Part shown: piece by piece, positions 57,968 through 64,000 of the stretch
How positions within the stretch are numbered: position 1 is the stretch's first letter
Layout: each line of letters opens with the position of its first letter
Origin: Myxococcus dinghuensis
Lineage (GTDB): Bacteria; Myxococcota; Myxococcia; Myxococcales; Myxococcaceae
DNA: 64,000 bases
Assembly: GCF_024198235.1 (NCBI RefSeq)
Contig: NZ_JAKCFB010000028.1
Location: 1 to 64,000, forward strand
Reading direction: 5' to 3'
The notes under the pieces: generated by a model
What the model saw: only the letters and a program-made list of their open reading frames with translations
The model's database searches: none
What the model was told of the DNA's origin: nothing
Translations under genes and position numbers: made by a program

Positions 57968-59617
57968 CTACTCGCGAGGCGTCAGCCCCAGCTCCTTCAG
58001 CCGCCGCCCGAGCGCGCGCCGTGACACCTCGAGCTGGCGGGACATGGCCTCCAGGTCGCCCGCGTGGACCTCGAAGGCGCGCGCAATCTCCTCCGGGCTC
58101 AGGTCGCCCGCGGTGCGCAGGTGGGGGCTCCTCTCGATGAGGTCGTAGAGCGACGGTCGCGGAATCCCCAGCGCGTCCGCGGAGGCCTTCAAGTCCCAGT
58201 CGTTGGCGCGCAGCGCGGCGAGCAGCTCCTGCTCCGTCACCTGCGAGGCCTTGCGTCGGGGCGTCGGACCACCGTGCGTCTCGGTCCCGTGCTCGGCGAC
58301 GGAGGTCGTGACGGGGCTCGTGGGCGTGGCGCCGGACACGGGCTGCCCCGGTGGGCCCGCGGCCACGGCCAGCTCCTGCTCGAGTCGGGGCTCCGCGTGC
58401 AGTCGGGGCTGTCCCCGGCTGCCGATGACCAGCTGCCGCGCCAGGTTGCGCAGTTGGCGGACGTTGCCGGGCCACCCGAAGCGCACGAGGCGCACCGCGA
58501 GCGACGCGGGCAACCAGGGCTCCGCCCAGGCGTCGTCGTTGTCCAGGTGGTGGGCCTCGCCCAGGGCGGACAGCTCCTCGCGGGCGAAGTGGAAGAAGAG
58601 GCGGCCGATGTCCTCCCGTCGCTCGCGCAGGGGCGGGACGCGCAGGTCGTAGCCCGCGAGCCGGTGCAGCAGTGGCGCCCGGAAGCGCTCGTCGCGGATG
58701 CGCTCCTCGAGGTCCGCGTCCGTCGCGGCCAGCAGCCGCACGTCCACCTTCACGGGCGCGGTGCCTCCGACGGGGTACACCTCCGCCGTCTCCAGCACGC
58801 GCAGCAGCATGACCTGCACCTCGGGCGGCGCCTCGCCGACCTCGTCGAGGAACAACGTGCCGCCGTGCGCGGCGCGGAAGAAGCCCTCGCGGCTCTGCGT
58901 GGCGCCCGTGTACGCGCCCTTCTGTGAACCGAACAGCTCCGCGGCGGCGAGCTCCTTGGGGATGGCGCCCAGGTTGACGCTGACGAAGGGGCCGGCGCGG
59001 CGCCGGCTGCGCTGGTGGATGGCCTGGGCCACGCGCTCCTTGCCCGTGCCCGTCTCGCCCCGGATGAGCACGGACACGTCGAGGTCCGCCACGCGCTCGA
59101 GGTGTTGTCGCAGGCGCCGCACGGCGGTGCTCTCGCCCACCATGCCCAGCGCGTCGTGCGTGGGGGTCGTCGCGTCCGGCTCCAGCGTGTGCAGCAGCAC
59201 CACCACGCGCTCGCCCAGTTCGAGGGGCACGCCGGAGACCACCTCGTCCTCCGACAACTCCCAGACGCCCTGGAGCGCCGAGCCCGCGACGGAGACCTGC
59301 GTGCCCCCGTCGGTGTTCGCCAGTCGCACCGCGCCGGGCCGCGAACCCTGGGAGAGCACCAGGGGCTTGCGGCTGATGAACGGGTCGTTCAGGGGTTGGC
59401 CCAGCGCGGCGCCGGGGCGGGTGAAGTCCGGCCCGTTGCGCGACAGGGCCACCTCGCGGCCCGCGGGCAGCGCGTCGAGCATCAGCCGTTCCCCCACGCG
59501 CCGGGGCAGCGGATGGGAGATGACGGTCAGGGCCGGGACGAGGCGAGGCCCCTGGGGGCCCCCCGTCCGCTTCGGCGGCACGGCGGCGGTGGAGACATCG
59601 GCGAGCGAGGGGGACAT
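57968..59617 (-). CDS. FHA-domain sigma-54 activator with two C-terminal HTHs
   Basis: A 549-residue enhancer-binding protein. The N-terminal part (about 30-145) is an FHA-like domain (SRNGPDFTRPGAALGQPLNDPFISRKPL, then a strand-rich stretch), so it may read phospho-Thr made by a Ser/Thr kinase such as those encoded nearby. The AAA+ domain (about 155-390) has Walker A GETGTGKE, the sigma-54 contact loop as GAYTGAT (usually GAFTGA), and Walker B GGTLFLDEVGE. Two Fis-type HTHs follow: TEQELLAALRANDWDLKASADALGIPRPSLYDLI and EEIARAFEVHAGDLEAMSRQLEVSRRALGRRLKELGL. The start is ATG 59617; an earlier in-frame start at 59671 gives a longer unmatched N-terminus. Confidence 0.9.
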   Translation of the reverse strand: MSPSLADVSTAAVPPKRTGGPQGPRLVPALTVISHPLPRRVGERLMLDALPAGREVALSRNGPDFTRPGAALGQPLNDPFISRKPLVLSQGSRPGAVRLANTDGGTQVSVAGSALQGVWELSEDEVVSGVPLELGERVVVLLHTLEPDATTPTHDALGMVGESTAVRRLRQHLERVADLDVSVLIRGETGTGKERVAQAIHQRSRRRAGPFVSVNLGAIPKELAAAELFGSQKGAYTGATQSREGFFRAAHGGTLFLDEVGEAPPEVQVMLLRVLETAEVYPVGGTAPVKVDVRLLAATDADLEERIRDERFRAPLLHRLAGYDLRVPPLRERREDIGRLFFHFAREELSALGEAHHLDNDDAWAEPWLPASLAVRLVRFGWPGNVRQLRNLARQLVIGSRGQPRLHAEPRLEQELAVAAGPPGQPVSGATPTSPVTTSVAEHGTETHGGPTPRRKASQVTEQELLAALRANDWDLKASADALGIPRPSLYDLIERSPHLRTAGDLSPEEIARAFEVHAGDLEAMSRQLEVSRRALGRRLKELGLTPRE

Positions 59618-59681
59618 GGCGAGCCTGTCGGCGACTCTAGTCCAGCCCGGAGCGCGGGACGGTGTCCCCACCGTCGAGCGC

Positions 59682-60077
59682 TCAGCCTGCGCTGATGAAC
59701 CACGAGGCGGAGAGGTTCCAGCCGCTCAGCGAGCCGGACTCCTTCGCGGTCAGCCCCGGGCTCGTCTGCCAGTTGATGTTGTTGGGGCCCACGGAGGGGA
59801 TGGTCCACTGGAGGGTGAAGGTGGTGTCGTTCACCGCGACGGCCTTGTAGGTGACGGAGCCCGCGGAGGGGTTGCTGAAGTCCCCGGGGCTGCTGAACTG
59901 GCCGGACTGGCCCGAGGCGATGACGCTCGGCGGGGGGATGGACCACTGCTCGTCGGTGGAGGAGTTGACCAGCACCAGGTCCCCCGACGTCTGGTTGACG
60001 AGGGTGGCGGTGAGGCTCTCCGTGTCCTGCGGGGCCTTCGTCTGCTGGGTGGGCTTGTCGAGGGAAACGTTCGGCAT
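59682..60077 (-). CDS. small aegerolysin/Crystal-ET79-like beta-sandwich protein
   Basis: A 131-residue acidic protein without a signal peptide. The middle and end (LTATLVNQTSGDLVLVNSSTDEQWSIPPPSVIASGQSGQF, GSVTYKAVAVNDTTFTLQWTIPSVGPNNINWQTSPG) have the pattern of the Crystal-ET79/aegerolysin-type domain: short Asn/Thr-rich strands, a W-x-I-P-P-x-x-I step, G-S-V-T-Y and a late W-x-x-P-x-x-G-x-N turn. Such proteins bind membranes or sphingolipids and some act with toxin partners. GAGGAG lies seven bases before the ATG 60077. Between it and the next gene are two 22-bp-spaced palindromes. The family call is tentative. Confidence 0.5.
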   Translation of the reverse strand: MPNVSLDKPTQQTKAPQDTESLTATLVNQTSGDLVLVNSSTDEQWSIPPPSVIASGQSGQFSSPGDFSNPSAGSVTYKAVAVNDTTFTLQWTIPSVGPNNINWQTSPGLTAKESGSLSGWNLSASWFISAG

Positions 60078-60218
60078 GGTGGGCTCCTCGGGTACGGGGG
60101 TTCGGTGCGAGGCCTGGATGGCCTCGCGCGTCGTCGGAGGGTCAGTGCAGCGAGCGTGCCGTGAGGGAACCTCCTGGGTCTCCGAGGGGGAACCCCGTCG
60201 TCGAAGGGCGGGACACAC

Positions 60219-60256
60219 CGTGTCGACACGTCGGTCCGCCGACGTCGACACGTCGG
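60219..60256. promoter_or_regulatory. two operator-like palindromes 22 bp apart in the divergent interval
   Basis: GTCGACACGTCGG occurs at 60222-60234 and 60244-60256, 22 bp apart, two helical turns. The first lies in the perfect 12-bp palindrome CGTGTCGACACG (60219-60230). The second is the right part of CCGACGT-N4-ACGTCGG (60239-60256). The pair stands between the small ET79-like gene and the C39/TPR gene. Confidence 0.45.
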
Positions 60257-60337
60257 ATCCAGGCGCGGGGTGGGTGGAGGCGGGGACCCCGGCGTGTCAC
60301 TGTCAGGGGGCATCTCGCGTGGCGTCCGCCTTGAGCC

Positions 60338-63300
60338 ATGCGCCTCCAGGTTCCGGCCGCTGACTCCTCCTCCGTGCTCCTCCCGCTCGCGCCCTCCCCG
60401 ACCGCTTCTTCGCCGACCCCCGAACTGCTCGACGCGGTGCGAGACCTCTACGAGCGGGGGCTGTACCTCCAGGCGTTCCAGCGGACGCAGGGGGGCGTGC
60501 CCATGGCGCGGTGGACGGGGACGCGGGCGCGGGTCCTCGCGGGGCGGCTCCTGCACCACCTGGGCGCGGTGCGCGCGTCGCGGCTGCAGTGGACCCTCGC
60601 CTGGCGCGAGGCTCCTCGGGATCCGGAGGTCCGGTACTACTTCGCGTCGCTGATGCTCAAGCGCCGCGGGCCGCTGCCGACGCTGGCGTTCCTCGACGGC
60701 CCGGTGGACCTGGAGACGGCGTCCGTGGAGCTGCGCGCGGACCTGCTGCTCTGCCGGGCCGAGTGCCTCATCGCCCTGCGCGACTTCGAGGACGCGGGGC
60801 GGTGGGTGAGGGAGGCGCTGGCGCTCGCGCCCCGTCATCCCTGGTGCCACGTCATGCACTCCCACCTGTTGGAGGAGCAGGACCGGCGCGAGGAGGCGCT
60901 GGAGGCCTGTCGGCGGGCCCTGGCGCTGCGGCCGTGGTACCGCCCGGCGGTGCAGACGCTGGCGGACCTGCTGACGGAGCTGGGCCGCGACGAGGAGGCG
61001 CTGGCGTTCCTGCGGGAGGCGTCGGCGACGCTGGAGGTGTCCTCGGTGTCGGGGCGGCTCGCGCTGATGCTGGGTGAGCGGGGGCTGCACGACGAGGCCT
61101 GGGCGCAGTGGGAGCGGGCGCTCGTGCTGGCCCCGATGCTGGACGCGAAGACCTTCGGGATGCTGGCCGCGATGCGCTCCGACACGGCGTACCTCCGGGG
61201 CGACGTGGCGCTGGCCCTGGACCTGGCGTGGGTGAGCGGCTCTCCCTTCCACGCGAACGTGGCCCGTCGGCTGGAGGCCCGTCCGGAGGGCCGCCGCGTC
61301 CTGCTGCCCGTGCGCTTCGTGCGCCAGCACCACAAGACGTGCGCGCCCGCGACGCTCGTCTCCGTGGCGGCGCTGTGGAACGTGCCCGTGGCGCACCTGC
61401 AGGTGGCGGAGGCCATCTGCTACGACGGCACCCCGGCCTACCAGGAGCGCCACTGGGCGGCGACGACGGGCTGGCACGTGCGCGAGTTCCGCGTCACCTG
61501 GGAGAGCGCCCGCGCCCTGCTGGACGCCGGCATCGCGTTCACCCTCACCACGCGCGCCCCGGGCAGCGCGCACCTCCAGGCCGTGGTGGGCTACGACGAG
61601 CGGCGCGGGACGCTGCTCGTGAGGGACCCCTCCACGCCGCACCTGGTGGAGTTCGACACCGACGCGTCGCTCGTGCACTTCGCGTCCTGTGGGCCGCGCG
61701 GCATGGCCATGGTGCCCCTGGCGGAGGCGGCGCGGCTGGACGCCATCGAGCTGCCGGAGGCCGCGCTCTACGACGACGTGCACCGGATGGACGCGGCGCT
61801 CGTGGACAACGAGCGCGCGGAGGCGCTGGCCATCGTCGAGTCCATGGCGCGCGTCGCGCCGGACCACCGGCTGGTGTGGGAGTCCCGCCGCGCGGTGGCC
61901 GCGTACGACGACAGCTCGCCGGACGCGCTGGCCGCCCTCGAGGGCCTGCGCGCGGCCCATCCCGACGACCTCAACTACCTGCTCGCGTGGCTGGGCCACC
62001 TGGGGGAGCTGGGGCGGGGCGAGGAGCGCCTGTCGGTGCTGCGCGAGCGCGCGCGGGGGCCCCGGACACATCCGCTCATCTGGCACTCGCTCGCGGCGGA
62101 CCTGTTGTCGGACGCGCGTCACGAGGCGGAGGCCGAGTGGCTGCTGCTGCGCACCCTGCGCGTCCACTCCACCTTCGCGCCCGCGTACCGCTCCCTGGCC
62201 AACCTGCGCTGGACGCAGCAGCGCCGCGCGGAGGCGCTCGGGCTCTACCGCGCCGCGGCCTGCCTGGAGGACACGAACGAGGGCCACGCCTGGAGCTACT
62301 TCCTCGCGGCCCAGTCGCAGGGGGACACGGCGCGGGCGCTGGCCTTCCTGACGGACCGCTTCCAGCGGCTGGGGGCGCTCAACGCGGGGCCCGCCCAGAC
62401 GCTGTGCCGCGCGCGAGAGGAGCTGGACCAGACGGCGGAGGCGTTCGCCGTGCTGGAGCGCGCCCGCGCGCTGAGACCCGAGGATGGGGAGCTGACCCTC
62501 TTCACGGCGCAGCTCCACGCGCGCTTCGGTCAGGCGGAGGAGGCGAAGCGGCTCCTGGAGTCGTCCCGCCACGTCCGGGAAGGGGCCTGGCTCCGCGCGT
62601 CGGCCATGCTGGCCTCGTCGCGAGGGGAGCTCGAGGCGGCGCTGATCGAATGGGAGTTGCTGCTCATCCTGGAGCCGCTGGCGCAGGACGCGCACGCCGA
62701 GCGGGTGCGCCTGCTCACCGCGCTGAAGGGCGTGCCGGCGGCGCGCGCGCGGCTGGAGACGGCCTGCGCGCGCTTTCCGCACCACCACGGCCTCTTGCGC
62801 CTGCGCGTCCAGTGGGCGCGGGAGTACGACGCGGGGACGCTCCCGGCCGCGGTGGCGGCGATGCTGGCCGTCCACCCGGACGACCCCTGGGCGCTGCGCG
62901 AGCACTCCCGGCTGCTGGTGGGCGAGGGGCGCCGGGAGGAGGCGCTGGCGGTGCTGGACCGCGTGGCGCTGCTGGAGCCGCGCAGCGCGTCGCTCTCCTT
63001 CGCGCGGGGCCGGGTGCTCGAAGCGGAGGGCCGGGGCGACGAGGCCGCGGCGGCCTATCGCCAGTCGCTGACGCTGCTGCCCTCGCCCCCGGCGACGGCG
63101 GCGCTGCTGGAGCTGGCGACCACGGCCGCCGAGCGCAGGGCGTCGCTCGACTTCGTGCGGGAGACGCTGGCGCACGCGCCCGTCATCGACGAGACGGTGC
63201 TCGTGGTGGAGGAGTACGGCCGCCAGGTCTATTCGCCGGAGGAGCTGGGGGCGTGGCTCGAGGCGCTGCTGACGCGCAGGCCCGAGTCGAAGGACGTGTG

Positions 63301-64000
63301 GGTGGCGCGGCTGCGTCACCTGCCGAGGGAGGGCCGCAAGGACGAGGCCCTGGCGTTGGCGGAGCGGGCCACCGCGCACTTCCCGCTGCTGGGGCAGCTG
63401 TGGCTGGAGCGGGCGTTGGTGCACCGGGCGCGCAAGGAGGCCGCCGGGGAGCGCGCGGCGCTGGAGCGGGCGTGTCGGCTGTCGCCCGGGTGGGCGCGGC
63501 CGACGTGCGAGCTGTCGGAGCTGCTGGAGCGCCAGGGCGAGAAGGACGAGGCGCGCGCGGTGCTGGAGCGGCTGCGGCGGGAGAACCCGCTGGACGGCAC
63601 GGTGCTGGGCTTCCTGGCGGAGCTGATGTGGCGCTCCGACGCGCCGGACGAGGCGCTCGCGTACCTCACCCAGGCGCTGCGCCTGGACGTGGCCTATGGC
63701 TGGGGCTGGGAGCGGATGGTGGAGTGGTCGGAGGAGGCGGGGCGGCTCCCGGAGGCCGTGGCGCTGGCGCGCGAGCTGACGGCGCGCCCCGACAACCCCG
63801 TCGCGGCGCGGTGGAAGCTGGCGGAGCTGCTGGAGTTGCAGGAGGGCGAGGACTCGCTGGCGGAGCGGTTGTCGCTGCTGGACTCCGTCCTGGAGTCGGC
63901 GCCGCGCATGGCGGACGCGCATGACTCGCGGGCCCGGATGTTGTGTGCGGCGGGGCGTCACGAGGAGGCGCTGGCGGCGTGCTCGCCGGCCATCTACGGC
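60338..64000 (+). CDS. C39-like cysteine peptidase with flanking TPR repeats (3' end outside window)
   Basis: The frame is open from ATG 60338 to the right edge, at least 1221 residues. An N-terminal TPR region (about 25-310) is followed by a papain-fold C39-type domain: QHHKTCAPATLVSVAALWNV with catalytic Cys335, SAHLQAVVGYD with His412 and VRDPSTPH with Asp430. A second, long TPR region (about 480 to the edge) follows. There is no signal peptide or membrane segment in this part. C39 domains cleave after double-glycine leaders in bacteriocin export or act as general cysteine proteases; no transporter part is attached here. The ATG lacks a strong Shine-Dalgarno, and a downstream start (about 60500) is possible. 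Confidence 0.8.
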   Translation, partial: MRLQVPAADSSSVLLPLAPSPTASSPTPELLDAVRDLYERGLYLQAFQRTQGGVPMARWTGTRARVLAGRLLHHLGAVRASRLQWTLAWREAPRDPEVRYYFASLMLKRRGPLPTLAFLDGPVDLETASVELRADLLLCRAECLIALRDFEDAGRWVREALALAPRHPWCHVMHSHLLEEQDRREEALEACRRALALRPWYRPAVQTLADLLTELGRDEEALAFLREASATLEVSSVSGRLALMLGERGLHDEAWAQWERALVLAPMLDAKTFGMLAAMRSDTAYLRGDVALALDLAWVSGSPFHANVARRLEARPEGRRVLLPVRFVRQHHKTCAPATLVSVAALWNVPVAHLQVAEAICYDGTPAYQERHWAATTGWHVREFRVTWESARALLDAGIAFTLTTRAPGSAHLQAVVGYDERRGTLLVRDPSTPHLVEFDTDASLVHFASCGPRGMAMVPLAEAARLDAIELPEAALYDDVHRMDAALVDNERAEALAIVESMARVAPDHRLVWESRRAVAAYDDSSPDALAALEGLRAAHPDDLNYLLAWLGHLGELGRGEERLSVLRERARGPRTHPLIWHSLAADLLSDARHEAEAEWLLLRTLRVHSTFAPAYRSLANLRWTQQRRAEALGLYRAAACLEDTNEGHAWSYFLAAQSQGDTARALAFLTDRFQRLGALNAGPAQTLCRAREELDQTAEAFAVLERARALRPEDGELTLFTAQLHARFGQAEEAKRLLESSRHVREGAWLRASAMLASSRGELEAALIEWELLLILEPLAQDAHAERVRLLTALKGVPAARARLETACARFPHHHGLLRLRVQWAREYDAGTLPAAVAAMLAVHPDDPWALREHSRLLVGEGRREEALAVLDRVALLEPRSASLSFARGRVLEAEGRGDEAAAAYRQSLTLLPSPPATAALLELATTAAERRASLDFVRETLAHAPVIDETVLVVEEYGRQVYSPEELGAWLEALLTRRPESKDVWVARLRHLPREGRKDEALALAERATAHFPLLGQLWLERALVHRARKEAAGERAALERACRLSPGWARPTCELSELLERQGEKDEARAVLERLRRENPLDGTVLGFLAELMWRSDAPDEALAYLTQALRLDVAYGWGWERMVEWSEEAGRLPEAVALARELTARPDNPVAARWKLAELLELQEGEDSLAERLSLLDSVLESAPRMADAHDSRARMLCAAGRHEEALAACSPAIYG

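Noticed and set aside
59831-63961. 1376-residue minus-strand open frame opposite the C39/TPR gene
   Set aside because: Shadow frame; the plus strand shows a catalytic Cys-His-Asp triad and TPRs, the minus strand none.
1-64000. tRNA, rRNA, insertion sequences, integrase genes or prophage
   Set aside because: None was recognised by eye; no transposase-like protein or tRNA cloverleaf was seen. A tRNA scan would be needed to exclude a single tRNA.

Overview
The window is from a GC-rich myxobacterium, very probably a member of the Myxococcaceae (Myxococcus, Corallococcus, Pyxidicoccus or a close relative). The evidence is the strong third-position GC bias, MYXO-CTERM-type C-termini, a DUF2381 protein coupled to a Ser/Thr kinase, FHA/sigma-54 and TPR-kinase regulators, a parA-parB-bactofilin operon, and the 14-bp palindrome GTTCCACGTGGAAC used as parS in Myxococcus xanthus. 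The left half has the classical origin-proximal order: khpB/jag (3' end), mnmE, mnmG, rsmG, then parS, parA, parB and a BacM-type bactofilin. Accessory blocks interrupt this order.

Layout. 1-2.2 kb: khpB/jag tail, a small unknown gene and mnmE. 2.2-11.8 kb: a Uma2-type protein, an MshEN/GspE-N-like protein, sppA, an aldo/keto reductase, a two-domain M16 peptidase and a Bcr/CflA exporter. 12.5-15.1 kb: mnmG and rsmG, with a cluster of DnaA-box-like sequences between them. 15.2-24.0 kb: a duplicated accessory module made of a small plus-strand gene convergent with a large ELWxxDGT-repeat/HYR lipoprotein gene; two large copies and fragments of further copies remain. 24.2-25.3 kb: a VOC protein and an unknown gene. 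25.3-32.8 kb: about 7.5 kb without a credible gene, holding 23 exact parS sites by eye (26789-30090), many one-mismatch sites, and a long tail of decayed sites at about 100-bp spacing. 32.8-35.5 kb: parA-parB-bacM-lipoprotein, tightly packed. 35.6-41.5 kb: a CoA-binding protein, a small membrane protein, the ergothioneine pair egtB-egtD, a lone receiver, a RelE-like protein, a membrane protein and an XRE regulator. 41.5-46.6 kb, minus strand: a ClC transporter and small membrane protein, then DUF2381 and a receptor-like Ser/Thr kinase. 46.8-64 kb: ankyrin protein, a secreted CxxCH/toroid/Ig-like protein, an ornithine-cyclodeaminase family enzyme, a DUF1152 protein, a Ser/Thr kinase with TPRs, a lipoprotein, an FHA/sigma-54 activator with two C-terminal HTHs, a small aegerolysin/Crystal-ET79-like protein, and a C39-peptidase/TPR protein that runs off the right edge.

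How it fits together. The centre is a chromosome-segregation locus: ParB would load on the parS array just upstream of parA, ParA would move the ParB-parS complex, and the co-transcribed bactofilin is known in M. xanthus as a cytoskeletal polymer. The array shows higher-order tandem duplication (A-B-C, A-B-C, B-C units of 112, 93-97 and 92 bp) on its active side and a gradient of decaying copies towards parA, so its growth and loss can be read directly. MnmE and MnmG form the tRNA wobble-uridine modification complex and RsmG methylates 16S rRNA. Many flanking genes encode signalling or envelope proteins and look like lineage-specific insertions into the origin-proximal backbone. Convergent genes are often separated by GC-rich hairpins without a T-tract.
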